DNA of 64,000 nucleotides from the NCBI RefSeq assembly GCF_900638385.1, contig NZ_LR134510.1, forward strand, positions 806,001 to 870,000. The letters are read 5' to 3'. The notes under the pieces were generated by a model that was not told where the DNA came from, ran no database searches, and saw only the letters and a list, made by a program, of their open reading frames with translations. A program made the position numbers and the translations under genes. Source of the DNA: Actinobacillus delphinicola (GTDB lineage: Bacteria; Pseudomonadota; Gammaproteobacteria; Enterobacterales; Pasteurellaceae). Numbering within the stretch: position 1 is the first letter of the stretch; the number at the start of each line of letters is the position of its first letter. Below are positions 47,067 through 59,600 of this stretch, piece by piece.

Positions 47067-49298
47067 ATGAATAATGTATTAGAATTAAAAGGGCAGCGTT
47101 TTATTCAGGCAAATAAAGAAAATGGTGGTGGCGGTGTATCAATGAATAGTAAAAAAGAAGTTACCACAGCGCACTTATTAAGGCTAGGTGAGCAATTGGC
47201 ACAAGTCAAAGCCTTTTGGCATGAAGAAAAAAAGCTATTTAATGGCGTTTTATTGAGTGTTCACTATAATAAAATTGTAGCTAAAAGTAACCGTATTTCG
47301 GGATTGCTTAAAGGACAGGATTCAAATAAAGCTATTGTAGGGGCAAAATTTAATGAAGATAAAACGAAACATATTATTACCTATTTTATTGAGCGTGATG
47401 ATTTAATAAAAAGTATAGACGGGATTCGTTATACCGCAGATATACTAGATAGTAGTTTTTCAGGAAGTATGAATCAAAGTAAAATGAATAATAAGAAAAT
47501 AGTTCATTCTACGATTTTTGCCGACTATTCTATTAGTATGTCAACGTTTAAGAACATTATTGCAGATGTGTCATATATTGACGCTTTTAGTGTAGAAAAC
47601 CCTGATATCGCACCTAATCCAGCGATTATTACCATTTATGATGTAAAAAAAGAAACAAGACTACTATTTAAAGAATTGGGCATTGAACTCTTAAGTACGA
47701 GAATTTTAGATGATCAAACGGTGTATTTAGATGAAAAACAAATTAGTATATTATCTGCTAAAGCCCCATATCTTGTTGCGATGGCAACCGTTGATTTACT
47801 GAATTTGTCCCCTGATGATTTTATTCATCAGCATACAAACGGCACGGTAACTATACCACCTCCGAGTATTGAACCGACAATAGGAGTTATTGATACACTA
47901 TTTGATAAAAATGTTTATTTTAGTGAGTGGGTTGAATATCACGATATGGTCGATAAAGATATCCCACGCTCACCGAGCGACTATAATCACGGTACAGCGG
48001 TATCTTCAATTATTGTTGATGGATCAAGACTGAACCCGTGGTTAGATGATGGTTGTGGACGCTTTAAAGTAAGACATTTTGGTGTAGCAGCAGGGAATCA
48101 ATTTTCTGCTTTTTCAATTGTTAAACAAATAAAAAGGATTGTATCTGAAAATCAAGATATAAAGGTTTGGAATATTTCACTGGGTAGCAACCAAGAAATA
48201 AATGATAATTTTATTTCTGCGGAAGCGGCAGTTTTAGACCAAATACAATTTGAATATGAAGTGATATTTGTGGTGGCAGGAACTAATAAGTCAACGGATG
48301 ATACAGTAAAAATGGGCTCTCCTGCTGATTCAATTAATAGTATGGTAGTAAATTCAGTAACAAAGAATCAAGTAGCTCCTACCTATGCACGAAAAGGACC
48401 TGTCTTATCATTCTTTGCTAAACCGGATGTTAGTTATTATGGAGGAAGTCGAGAGCAATATATTACTGTTTGTGAGCCGACAGGTTGTGCAGATGTTGCG
48501 GGTACATCTTTTGCTGCTCCTTGGATTGCTCGTAAATTAGCCTATTTGATAGAAATTTTAGGACTTAGAAGAGAAGTTGCCAAAGCAATGATTATTGATG
48601 CAGCAAGAGGATGGGATGAAAGACCAACGCCAGAAACAATAGCTTTATATGGTCATGGCATTGTACCTATTCATATTAATGATATTATTCAAACAAGAAA
48701 CGATGAAATAAAATTTATCGTTTCGGATGTTAGTGAAAAATGGAATACTTATAACTACAATTTCCCAGTACCATTAAGTCGAGATCAGTATCCCTATATT
48801 GCGAAAGCTACGATGTGTTATTTTCCGCTATGTACTCGTTCACAGGGTGTAGATTATACCAATACGGAATTAAACTTACATTTTGGGCGAATAAAGGAGG
48901 GGAAAATTATAGATATTAAAGGTGATAAGCAAAATGCTAGTGAGACATTAGATGGAGAAAAAAACTATCTGTGGGAAGGTGAGGCTAGAAAGCAATTTAG
49001 AAAATGGGATAATGTAAAATATATTGCTGAAAGTAATAATAAAAAATCTAGACCTAAGATGTCTTATACCAATAAAAACTGGGGAATGGAAATAAAAACA
49101 AATAATAGATTAGATCCTAAAGATGGTATAGGTATTAGATTTGGTGTTGTTGTAACTTTAAAAGAAATAAACGGTGTTAATAGAATTGATGAGTTTATTA
49201 GAAATTGTACGCTACATGGATGGTTAGTTACCCCTATTGAGGTTAAAAATAGAGTAGATATTCATCAAAAATCTAATGAGTTCATTGAGTTTGAATGA
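47067..49298 (+). CDS. Subtilisin-family (S8) serine protease, IetS-like
   Basis: The 743-residue protein has no signal peptide, so it acts in the cytoplasm. An N-terminal domain (1-265) of unknown fold precedes the S8 catalytic domain (about 268-560): Asp276 in GVIDT, His308 in NHGTAV, oxyanion Asn407 in AGTN, Ser481 in GTSFAAP. A C-terminal beta-rich domain follows (565-743). The start is coupled to the ATPase gene (stop TAA, one base, ATG). Large cytoplasmic subtilases next to AAA ATPases are the IetS component of a reported phage-defence system, where the ATPase presumably controls the protease. Substrate unknown. No terminator is seen after it; 49299-49527 is very AT-rich and empty. Confidence 0.8.
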   Translation: MNNVLELKGQRFIQANKENGGGGVSMNSKKEVTTAHLLRLGEQLAQVKAFWHEEKKLFNGVLLSVHYNKIVAKSNRISGLLKGQDSNKAIVGAKFNEDKTKHIITYFIERDDLIKSIDGIRYTADILDSSFSGSMNQSKMNNKKIVHSTIFADYSISMSTFKNIIADVSYIDAFSVENPDIAPNPAIITIYDVKKETRLLFKELGIELLSTRILDDQTVYLDEKQISILSAKAPYLVAMATVDLLNLSPDDFIHQHTNGTVTIPPPSIEPTIGVIDTLFDKNVYFSEWVEYHDMVDKDIPRSPSDYNHGTAVSSIIVDGSRLNPWLDDGCGRFKVRHFGVAAGNQFSAFSIVKQIKRIVSENQDIKVWNISLGSNQEINDNFISAEAAVLDQIQFEYEVIFVVAGTNKSTDDTVKMGSPADSINSMVVNSVTKNQVAPTYARKGPVLSFFAKPDVSYYGGSREQYITVCEPTGCADVAGTSFAAPWIARKLAYLIEILGLRREVAKAMIIDAARGWDERPTPETIALYGHGIVPIHINDIIQTRNDEIKFIVSDVSEKWNTYNYNFPVPLSRDQYPYIAKATMCYFPLCTRSQGVDYTNTELNLHFGRIKEGKIIDIKGDKQNASETLDGEKNYLWEGEARKQFRKWDNVKYIAESNNKKSRPKMSYTNKNWGMEIKTNNRLDPKDGIGIRFGVVVTLKEINGVNRIDEFIRNCTLHGWLVTPIEVKNRVDIHQKSNEFIEFE

Positions 49299-49527
49299 TC
49301 TTATTAATTATATAGGTAAAGTTACCAATAGTTTATTTTACTTATAGGAATTAAAGATAACTATGTAATAGAATTGTTCAAAACAGGATTTTAAAATCTA
49401 GAATAGATTACGATATTGGATATAACAAATATTCTATAAAATAATTAAGTGTTATAGATAAATGTGTAGTACATAAGTTAATTATGTTACTAAAATAGGT
49501 ACTAATAATTTTTAATTAAGGAAAACC

Positions 49528-50259
49528 ATGAAAATTTTAGGAAAAAACATTATTACTGTGGCATTGTTATCGTCTTCAATTATTTTTGCGACACCTGCAA
49601 TGGCACGTGGACACCATCATCACTATTATGGCGGTGGTCGTCACCATTATTCGTCTTACCCAAGTTATCGCACACCTGTCTATCGTAGCTATACAACTAA
49701 TTATTATGGTGCACGTCAATTACCGCCGCCATCACGTAGTACTGATAGCACATTCAGTCGCACAGCGAGTGAAACAGCGACAGCGACTCAAGAAAAATCA
49801 CATTTAAAATCTAATTTATTAAGCGGTGGGGCAGGTTTGCTTGCAGGTTATGCTTTATCTAAAGCAATGGAAGATCATGATTCTCACACTACAACAACTG
49901 CGCCAGTAGAACGTGTTGTCGAGCAGCAACCTGCAGAGGTGGCACCAGTACAATCGCAGCAGGTACAATACCAAGCGCCACAGCAACAGTATCAACCATC
50001 ACAGCCACAATATCAGCCAATGCCACAACCAGTCGCTAATCCACAAGCACTGCAAGAAAATTATCAAAATGCGTTGAATAATGCACAACCTAATGTACAA
50101 CGCCAAGGTCAAATTGCCTTATCTGCATTGAATCAATTGCAGTATGCGGCCGAATCGCTACAAGCATCAGGAAATCTTTCAAATGCTGATTTAATGCGCA
50201 TTCAAAATGATCGTAATGATATTTTAAGCGTGCTTGCAAATAGCGTGGGTGTACATTAA
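49528..50259 (+). CDS. Secreted His/Tyr- and Gln-rich protein, unknown
   Basis: The 243-residue protein has a clear signal peptide (1-26, cleavage after TPAMA). A mature start rich in His, Tyr, Gly and Ser follows (27-65; HHHHYY, GGGRHHYSSYPSYR), then a Ser/Thr/Gln stretch. A glycine-zipper-like segment (about 97-112, LLSGGAGLLAGYALSK), a Pro/Gln-rich low-complexity part (about 130-175) and a helical C-terminal domain (176-243) follow. The His cluster could bind metals such as zinc or nickel, which is inference only. It is a lone gene with a good ribosome site (AAGGAAAA), ending in a terminator shared with hel. Confidence 0.7.
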   Translation: MKILGKNIITVALLSSSIIFATPAMARGHHHHYYGGGRHHYSSYPSYRTPVYRSYTTNYYGARQLPPPSRSTDSTFSRTASETATATQEKSHLKSNLLSGGAGLLAGYALSKAMEDHDSHTTTTAPVERVVEQQPAEVAPVQSQQVQYQAPQQQYQPSQPQYQPMPQPVANPQALQENYQNALNNAQPNVQRQGQIALSALNQLQYAAESLQASGNLSNADLMRIQNDRNDILSVLANSVGVH

Positions 50260-50270
50260 TTAAAAACAAG

Positions 50271-50299
50271 AAAAGGGGATATCAAATCCCCTTTTTATT
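50271..50299. terminator. Two-way terminator between the His-rich protein gene and hel
   Basis: AAAAGGGGAT and ATCCCCTTTTT pair around ATCAA, with A- and T-tracts on the two sides. Confidence 0.9.
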
Positions 50300-50312
50300 T
50301 TAATTGGAGAAA

Positions 50313-51065
50313 TTATTTACCATTCCAAGGGTGAAGGGTTAAGTCTTTTGCACGAGTGAAACTACCGTAAGTTGGATTTGGAATAATAATCCATTTTGTA
50401 CCATAGTTATTTTTATGTGCTTTTACAAAAGCTGCACGTTCTTGATTTGACTTATGGTAAACATCGCTACCAAAATCATCTAAGTTATCGCCGACCATAA
50501 GGGCAATGTGATACCCCTGATCTATAACCGATTTAACACGGGCTGCTTTATCGCTTGTATTGGTGCGTAAAATTAAATGTTGTTTATCCACTTGTGGGAA
50601 ACCGAGGGCTTTAAGATTATCGAAGGTTGCTTGATAAGATTTTTGGCTACGGTTAGAGATATAGAAGATATCGCCACCGTGTGCTACGACAAATTTCGCA
50701 AAATCAACGGCTCCTGGTATTGCGGTTGCTTCACGTGCTTCGCACCATCTTTCCCACGATTCTGACCAATAGGGCTGGTGATGTTCGACTTGCCATGCCG
50801 CATATTTACTATTGTTAATCATGGTTTCATCAAGATCGACAATTACCGCATTTTTGCCACGCACTTTATTTTTTAAGAATGCCATTTTAGCATCGTTAAA
50901 AGCTTGGTAAGACAGGGCATCAAATTCACCTGAATTTTGCATCCACATTACTGCAAGTTTACTATCTGTTGGCGTTAATTTGTTAATATCTGCAGAATTT
51001 GAGCAACCTGCTAAAGTGATAACAGCAGTACTGAGTAAAATGGCAGCAAGCGATTTTTTTTTCAT
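50313..51065 (-). CDS. hel: Acid phosphatase lipoprotein e(P4)
   Basis: This 250-residue outer-membrane lipoprotein (lipobox ITLAGC, about residues 16-21) belongs to class C HAD phosphatases. Motif I is VDLDETM (catalytic Asp pair), motif II ISNRS, and motif III/IV GDNLDDFG. In Haemophilus influenzae e(P4) dephosphorylates NMN to nicotinamide riboside so that NAD can be used, and is required for growth on factor V. The blocks KVRGKNAVIVDLDETMI, WERWCEAREATAIPGAVDF and the C-terminal WNGK agree with e(P4). It is shorter than the H. influenzae protein (274). Confidence 0.92.
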   Translation of the reverse strand: MKKKSLAAILLSTAVITLAGCSNSADINKLTPTDSKLAVMWMQNSGEFDALSYQAFNDAKMAFLKNKVRGKNAVIVDLDETMINNSKYAAWQVEHHQPYWSESWERWCEAREATAIPGAVDFAKFVVAHGGDIFYISNRSQKSYQATFDNLKALGFPQVDKQHLILRTNTSDKAARVKSVIDQGYHIALMVGDNLDDFGSDVYHKSNQERAAFVKAHKNNYGTKWIIIPNPTYGSFTRAKDLTLHPWNGK

Positions 51066-51176
51066 TCCTAATTCTCCTATTACCTATAGAAACGAAAATA
51101 TTTTAGAAGAAAAATAAATCGCTTAACGTGATCACGCCCGCAAAATCAGATTATTTTTTTAAATTTAAATGAATAA

Positions 51177-53208
<2,032 letters not shown>

Positions 53209-53216
53209 TGGGCTAC

Positions 53217-54605
53217 CTATTTTTCTTTGCGTGGGCGTGCCCAGTTTTCACGATAAGTTTGTTTTGAACGGGAAACCACAAGGCTATTTTCTGGAACGGT
53301 TTTCGTTACCGTCGTACCCGCACCTACCGTTGCACCATCGCATACTTTTACAGGCGCGACAAGTTGTGAATCAGAACCGACAAATACATCGTTTCCGATT
53401 TCAGTTAGGTGTTTGTTTTTACCATCATAATTACAGGTAATTACACCCGCACCGATATTACAATCTTCGCCCATTTTAGTATCACCAACATAGGATAAGT
53501 GATTGATTTTAGATCCTTTTCCAATGAATGATTTTTTCACTTCTACGAAGTTACCAATATGAGTTTGTGGTGCTAATACAGTTTCAGGACGTAAACGTGA
53601 GAATGGGCCAATTTGAGAGCGTTCGCCAATCACTGCATTTTCAATCACAGAGTAAGGTTTAATTTCAACATTATCGCCGATTTCACAGTTTTTTAAGACC
53701 ACGCCCGCACCAATGCGAACTTGGTTACCCACGCTAACTTTACCTTCAATAATCACGTTTACATCAATTTCAACGTCTTTACCATGCGTAAATTCACCAC
53801 GTAAATCAAAGCGTTGCGGATCTAAAATCATAACACCTTCAAGGAGTAAACGTTTGGCTTGTAATTTTTGGTAGTAACGTTCAAGTGCTGCAAGTTGTAG
53901 GCGATTATTCGCACCTTCTACTTCCATAAAATCATCTGCTTGAACCGCAACGATTTGTTCACCATCTTGTTTTGCAAGTGCAATTACGTCGGTCATATAG
54001 TATTCATGCTGAGCATTGTTGTTATTTAAACGTCCCAGCCATTTACGGAAATCTTTACCGCTTGAAACCATAACGCCCGTATTTACCTCACGGATTTGCT
54101 TTTGAGCGTCATTAGCATCTTTTTGTTCAACGATGCCGATTACTTCGCCTTGTTCATTACGTAAAATTCGACCATAACCTGTTGGGTTGTCCAAAACTAC
54201 GGTTAAAAGCGCAATACCATTTTCTGGTTTTGCCGCGATAAGTTTTTGTAAGGTTTCTGGTTGAATAAGCGGAGCATCACCGTAAAGCATTACGATGTTT
54301 TCATCATCTTCAAAGAAAGGTTCTGCCTGTTGCATTGCGTGCCCAGTACCAAGTTGTTCTGCTTGATAAACCCAATTCACTTTTTCATCTTTCAACGCTT
54401 CTTGTATGATTTCACGAGCATGACCATAAATTAGATGAATGTTTTTTGCATTAAGGGCATGAGCCGTATCAATAACGTGTTTGACCATTGGTTTTCCTGC
54501 CACTTTATGGAGGACTTTAGGTAAATCAGAATACATTCTTGTGCCTTTACCAGCAGCAAGGATAACTGCACTTAAAGTTTGAAGATTTGATGAATTTTTT
54601 TGCAT
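53217..54605 (-). CDS. glmU: Bifunctional N-acetylglucosamine-1-phosphate uridylyltransferase / glucosamine-1-phosphate acetyltransferase
   Basis: The 462-residue enzyme makes UDP-GlcNAc. The N-terminal domain (about 10-230) has the pyrophosphorylase signature [25 protein letters not shown] split over residues 17-41 and YGDAPLI. The C-terminal left-handed beta helix (about 250-462) has many hexapeptides such as IGAGVV, IGDNVE and [19 protein letters not shown], plus the acetyltransferase site NHLSYVGD and [13 protein letters not shown]. Length is near that of E. coli GlmU (456). Grouping with anmK-murQ joins synthesis and recycling of wall amino sugars. Confidence 0.98.
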   Translation of the reverse strand: MQKNSSNLQTLSAVILAAGKGTRMYSDLPKVLHKVAGKPMVKHVIDTAHALNAKNIHLIYGHAREIIQEALKDEKVNWVYQAEQLGTGHAMQQAEPFFEDDENIVMLYGDAPLIQPETLQKLIAAKPENGIALLTVVLDNPTGYGRILRNEQGEVIGIVEQKDANDAQKQIREVNTGVMVSSGKDFRKWLGRLNNNNAQHEYYMTDVIALAKQDGEQIVAVQADDFMEVEGANNRLQLAALERYYQKLQAKRLLLEGVMILDPQRFDLRGEFTHGKDVEIDVNVIIEGKVSVGNQVRIGAGVVLKNCEIGDNVEIKPYSVIENAVIGERSQIGPFSRLRPETVLAPQTHIGNFVEVKKSFIGKGSKINHLSYVGDTKMGEDCNIGAGVITCNYDGKNKHLTEIGNDVFVGSDSQLVAPVKVCDGATVGAGTTVTKTVPENSLVVSRSKQTYRENWARPRKEK

Positions 54606-54812
54606 AATTTTTCCTAAATTTTTCGGCTATATGGCGTTATTTTAGCGTACTTTTTAGTTGATGAATATAAATAGTCCAATGAAGGCACAGAGAATGAAAG
54701 GGGAACAGTGAAAAATAAAGCACTGGATTGACCACATAATCGTTCTCAAATGGTTAATTCTAGAGTAGAATGCGGAAATTTTATCCGTATTCGAAAACTT
54801 AAAGGATTTTCT

Positions 54813-55481
54813 ATGTCTAAAAAACTTCTCTCTATTTCACTTGCATTAACAACGCTTCTTACTGGCTGTGCAATGGAAGGGCATAACACGTTACCAACAG
54901 AATCTGTTGCGACCTATCAACAACCTTACTATGGCGTAAAATCAAGTATTGCCATTGGTCAATTCAATAACAGCAGTACTTTCATGAATGGTGCATTCTT
55001 TGAAGGACAAGATCAACTTTCTAACCGTGCTAAAACGTTACTTATCGCAGATTTACAACAAACAGGACGTTTTAACGTGCTAGATCGTGCCAATATGAAA
55101 CAATTAGCGGCAGAAGCGAAATTAAGCGGTCAAAAATTAAAATTACAAGGCGCACACTATGTGGTTACTGGTAATATCACAGGTTTTGGACGTAAAACCG
55201 TGGGCGATCAGGAATTATTCGGCATCTTAGGTCGTGGTAAAAAACAAGTTGCTTACTCACAAGTGACATTGAATGTCGTGAATGTACAAACTTCACAAGT
55301 TGTATATTCCGTACAAGGAGCAGGTGAATATAACTTATCAAATCGTGAGATTTTAGGTTTCGGTAGTACTGCAAGTTATGATGCAACCTTAAATGATAAA
55401 GTTCTTGGACTTTCTATTCGCGATGCAGTGAATAAATTGGTTGCAGGTATTCAACAAGGGCAATGGACGCCAAGTAAATAA
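54813..55481 (+). CDS. CsgG/HfaB-family lipoprotein
   Basis: The 222-residue lipoprotein has lipobox LTTLLTGC (about residues 13-20). The main part (about 45-215) is CsgG-like: SSIAIGQFNNSS, LLIADLQQTGRFNVLDRANM, QGAHYVVTGNITGF and VNVQTSQVVYSVQGAGEY. CsgG itself is the curli pore, but this shorter form belongs to a widely kept three-gene operon with DUF4810 and DUF799 lipoproteins, whose role is not settled. ATG 54813 lies behind AAAGGA; a longer frame to 54750 has no ribosome site. The next gene starts 29 bases later. Confidence 0.85.
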   Translation: MSKKLLSISLALTTLLTGCAMEGHNTLPTESVATYQQPYYGVKSSIAIGQFNNSSTFMNGAFFEGQDQLSNRAKTLLIADLQQTGRFNVLDRANMKQLAAEAKLSGQKLKLQGAHYVVTGNITGFGRKTVGDQELFGILGRGKKQVAYSQVTLNVVNVQTSQVVYSVQGAGEYNLSNREILGFGSTASYDATLNDKVLGLSIRDAVNKLVAGIQQGQWTPSK

Positions 55482-55510
55482 TTAGTCAGGATGGCTAGGA
55501 GAAAATTTAT

Positions 55511-55876
55511 ATGAGGAAATTGATAGCAATAGGGACATTGGCAACGCTTCTTGCAGCGTGTAGTAGTGGACCACGCCCGCTTTATTACTGGGGCGATTAT
55601 CAAGATCAGGTTTATCAATATTATGTGGCACCAGGTGATTTAGCGACACAGAAAGAGGCAATTCTGAAAATCATTCAAGAGGCTAAGGCGGAAGATCTAC
55701 CTGTTGGTCCAGGTGTTTATGGACATCTAGGTTTAATTGAAATGCAACAAGGTGATATTGTTGCTGCACGCGAGGCTTTCCAAAAAGAGGCGACACTTTA
55801 TCCAGAATCTAAACAGTTTATCCAGTTTATTACCCATGCGAAAAGTGCCCAAAAAGCGAAAGGGAGAGCAAAATAA
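55511..55876 (+). CDS. DUF4810 lipoprotein
   Basis: The 121-residue lipoprotein has lipobox ATLLAAC (about residues 11-17). The mature part holds PLYYWGDYQDQVYQYY, the DUF4810 signature, and a TPR-like helical pair (about 60-110, GVYGHLGLIEMQQGDIVAAREAF). It is the middle gene of the CsgG-DUF4810-DUF799 operon; its TAA overlaps the next ATG by one base (TAATG), a sign of translational coupling. Confidence 0.85.
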   Translation: MRKLIAIGTLATLLAACSSGPRPLYYWGDYQDQVYQYYVAPGDLATQKEAILKIIQEAKAEDLPVGPGVYGHLGLIEMQQGDIVAAREAFQKEATLYPESKQFIQFITHAKSAQKAKGRAK

Positions 55877-56520
55877 TGAAAAAACTCGCAGCATTAGCCA
55901 TTGCTTCAACAGTATTATTGAGTGCATGCTCCTCAAAACCTTATGATTATTCTGCTTTCCAAGCCCATTATCCGAAAAGTATTGTTGTCTTGACACCAGA
56001 AAATAACAGCTTAGATGTAAAAGCCACTGATTCGGTGCTAAGTGTGGTTTCGCAACCGCTTGCCGATGATGGTTATTATGTATTTCCTGTGGCGTTGGTG
56101 GATCAAGTCCTTAAACAAAATGGTGTGACCGATGGCAATATCGCTCGCCAAATTTCAGCGACTAAATTACGTCAAATTTTTGGTGCAGATGCGGCACTTT
56201 ATTTAAAAATTACCAATTACGGAACTAAGTACATGGTGTTCGATAGCGTAACCCAGGTAACTGTTGATGCCACATTGGTTGATTTAAAAACGGGAAAAGT
56301 TCTTTGGACAAAAGAGGTGACAGCGGATGACTCAAATGGTCAGAGTGCAGGGCTTCTTGGTTCTCTAATTAAGCAAGTTATGGATAATCTTGGTGATCAA
56401 GCTCATGTTGTCGCAGCACAGGCTGGTGATATGCTATTTGTCACAGGCAGTGATGGCGATATTTTATATGGACCAAAATCACCATATTTCCATCAAGATC
56501 CACAAATTGCTAAAAAATAA
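55876..56520 (+). CDS. DUF799 (GNA1162-like) lipoprotein
   Basis: The 214-residue lipoprotein has lipobox VLLSAC (about residues 14-19). The mature part contains PKSIVVLTPENNSLDVKATDSVLSVVSQPLADDGYYVFPV, broken by a flexible loop, then FGADAALYLKITNYG and GKVLWTKEVTADDS. These match the DUF799 family, which includes the meningococcal vaccine candidate GNA1162. It is thought to sit in the outer membrane with a TolB-like anticodon-binding fold. Last gene of the operon. Confidence 0.85.
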   Translation: MKKLAALAIASTVLLSACSSKPYDYSAFQAHYPKSIVVLTPENNSLDVKATDSVLSVVSQPLADDGYYVFPVALVDQVLKQNGVTDGNIARQISATKLRQIFGADAALYLKITNYGTKYMVFDSVTQVTVDATLVDLKTGKVLWTKEVTADDSNGQSAGLLGSLIKQVMDNLGDQAHVVAAQAGDMLFVTGSDGDILYGPKSPYFHQDPQIAKK

Positions 56521-56538
56521 TTGGTAGAAAATGGGCTA

Positions 56539-56567
56539 CACGCCTCAATTTTCTGAAAAATTTATGC
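56539..56567 (+). repeat. Dispersed ACGCC repeat, half unit
   Basis: CACGCCTCAATTTTCTGAAA continues as AATTTATGC, 18 bases after the DUF799 gene stop and just before its terminator. Confidence 0.8.
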
Positions 56568-56571
56568 AATA

Positions 56572-56600
56572 AAAAATGCTCGCACTAGGCGAGCATTTTT
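56572..56600. terminator. Two-way terminator between the DUF799 gene and the adhesin
   Basis: AAAAATGCTCGC and GCGAGCATTTTT form a perfect stem with loop ACTAG. Confidence 0.92.
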
Positions 56601-56615
56601 AGTATTAACGTTTTA

Positions 56616-59600
56616 TTACCACGTGTAAGATACACCTGCGCCGATAATATCGTCTTTTTGACTATTTACTGAGAAAGCACTTTTTACGACCCAGTTACCA
56701 TCATCAGAACGACGAGCATAACCAATAGACAATGCACCTTGACCTTTGTAGTAAGCACTCGCAGCTGAAAGCGTACTTTTACCTGCGATATTCGGCGTAT
56801 CAAGTAAGCCCATTGCCGCACTTGCCGCAATACCTGCACGTAAATCACGATTCATGTGATTCATATCTTGGCGAAGATTATTGATTTTACGATCTACACC
56901 AGAATCTAAGTTTTTCTTAATCCCAGCAAGAGAACGATCAACATAGCCACGAGTTACCGCACTGCTTGGATCGTTGCTATCGACTAAACCAGTAATTGCC
57001 ACACCTCGACCTTTATTATTTGAAAGGTGCATTGTTGCATTACCGTGTTTGTCTTTGCGTACTGCCATATGAACCTGTTGACCATTATTTTGTAATGTCA
57101 CACCACTTTGATCCATACGAGTAGATTCGCTACCATCTTTATTTGCCACAGTAAAACCATCACGTGACATCGTGCTGTTACCCGTGGTGACTTGACCATT
57201 TCGGCCACCGATTACGACTTTATTATTGGTCGCATCAGAACCTGTGGTCACCTCACCATTTGAGCCATTGAAGGTTACACGGTTTGCCTTAGTACCTGCA
57301 CTAACAGTTGCTTTAGTTCCATCGATGGTTACCTGTTTATCCCCCTCACCCGCAGTGATACCTGCTTTTGAACCGTCAAGAGTGACACGATTTGCACCCG
57401 TACCTGCGGTAACCGTTGCTTTGGTTCCATCGATTGCGACTTGTTTATCGCCAGAACCCGCAGTGATACCTGCTTTTGAACCGTCAAGAGTGACACGATT
57501 TGCACCCGTACCTGCGGTAACCGTTGCTTTGGTTCCATCGATTGCGACTTGTTTATCACCACTACCAGCAGTAATGACACCTTTATCACCATCAAGCGAA
57601 AGTTGTTTATCACCAGATCCTACGGTTACCTTGGATGATACAGAAACACTGTGTAGATTTTGTAAATCTTGCGCAAGTTTAATAGTAAGGGCATCATCTT
57701 TTGCTTCAACATAAATATTGTTAGCCGCAGTTTTAGTATTAGCCCCTAAATTACCTTCACCTTTTACGGTCAATTTAGTACCTAACGCACGATGAATGAC
57801 TGTACCATTATTACCTGTAAAGTCTAAACCAGCTTGAGCAATCGCTTGTAAATCACGAGCTGTCGCTACTTTATCTAATGCTTTAGCACCTTTTTCAGCT
57901 AATAGACCAGATTTACCATCTTGACCTGCGATCACGGCTTTCGCTTGATCGGCGGTTAACGGCGCATTATCACCTTGTCCTGCTGGTACCAAACTTGAAG
58001 CAACATTACCCATTTGTTTTGCATCACCTTTAACAGAAACCGTGACTTGATTTTGGATTGAATCAACATCTTTTGCTGAAATACCTTTAGCTGCCGCAAC
58101 AGGTTCTACACCATTGGTTAGCGCATCCGCTTTCACTTTACCGTGATCGAGATCAGACGCAGGGTAGTATTTACCGTTATCCGCTTTGATGTAGCCTGCT
58201 GGTACATATTTACCATCTTTTTCAACGTATGGTTTACCGTGCTGATCTACAGGCACATATTTATCCCCGACTTTCACATAAGGTACACCGCTATCGTTAA
58301 CAGGAACATAAGTACCATTTACATCTTTATATGCACGACCATTCGGACTAATCGGCACATATTTACCATTTTTGTCCTTCGTCAACTGCGTACCTTTAGG
58401 ATCAACGTATTGGACTGGGACTGCTCCAGAAACATTGCTATTAATATTGTTTGCAATTGTTCTCGCTGCCACAGCTGCCGCTTTAGCAGAATCAGCTGAG
58501 TGATCTGCCGCTTGTGCGGATGTATTTGCATTTTCTGCAGATTTATTTGCGGCAGTAGCAGATTCAGCTGCTTTACTTGCATTTTCTTTTGCGGTATTCG
58601 CAGAGTCAGCTGCTTTACCTGCATCTTCTTTCGCAGTGCTTGCAGAACTTGCTGCTTGAGACGCAGACTCTGCTGATTTGTCAGCACTTTCTTTTGCGGT
58701 ATTTGCAGAATCAGCTGCTTTATTTGCATTTTCTCCTGCCGTTTTTGCTGATCCCGCTGCTTGGGATGCAGAATCAGCCGCTTTGCCCGCATCTTCTTTG
58801 GCAGTGCTTGCAGAACCTGCTGCTTGAGATGCAGAATCTGACGCTTTTCCAGCATTTTCTTTTGCGGTATTTGCAGAATCAGCCGCTTTGCCCGCATCTT
58901 CTTTGGCAGTGCTTGCAGAACCTGCTGCTTGAGACGCAGACTCTGCTGATTTGTCAGCACTTTCTTTTGCCGTATTTGCAGAATCGGCTGCTTTACCTGC
59001 ATCTTCTTTAGCAGTGCTTGCAGAACTTGCTGCTTGGGATGCAGACTCTGCTGCTTTTCCAGCATTTTCTTTTGCGGTATTCGCAGAGGCAGCTGCTTTA
59101 CTTGCATTTTCTCCAGCAGTTTTTGCAGAACTTGCTGCTTGGGATGCAGACTCTGCTGCTTTTCCAGCATTTTCTTTTGCGGTATTCGCAGAGTCAGCTG
59201 CTTTACCTGCATCTTCTTTCGCAGTGCTTGCAGAGCTTGCTGCTTGAGAGGCAGACTCTGCTGATTTGTCAGCACTTTCTTTTGCGGTATTTGCAGAATC
59301 AGCTGCTTTACTTGCATTTTCTCCTGCAGTTTTTGCTGATCCCGCTGCTTGGGTTGCAGAATCAGCCGCTTTGCCTGCATCTTCTTTTGCGGTATTTGCA
59401 GAATCAGCTGCTTTACTTGCATTTTCTCCTGCCGTTTTTGCTGATCCTGCTGCTTGGGATGCAGAATCAGCCGCTTTGCCCGCATTTTCTTTTGCGGTAT
59501 TCGCAGAATCGGCTGCTTTACTTGCATCTTCTTTAGCAGTGCTTGCAGAACCTGCTGCTTGAGACGCAGACTCTGCTGATTTGTCAGCACTTTCTTTTGC

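Noticed and set aside
51131..51150. ATCACGCCCGCAAAATCAGA before hel as a repeat copy
   Set aside because: It has the CACGCCC end but lacks the ATTTTC core and the ATTTATG end.
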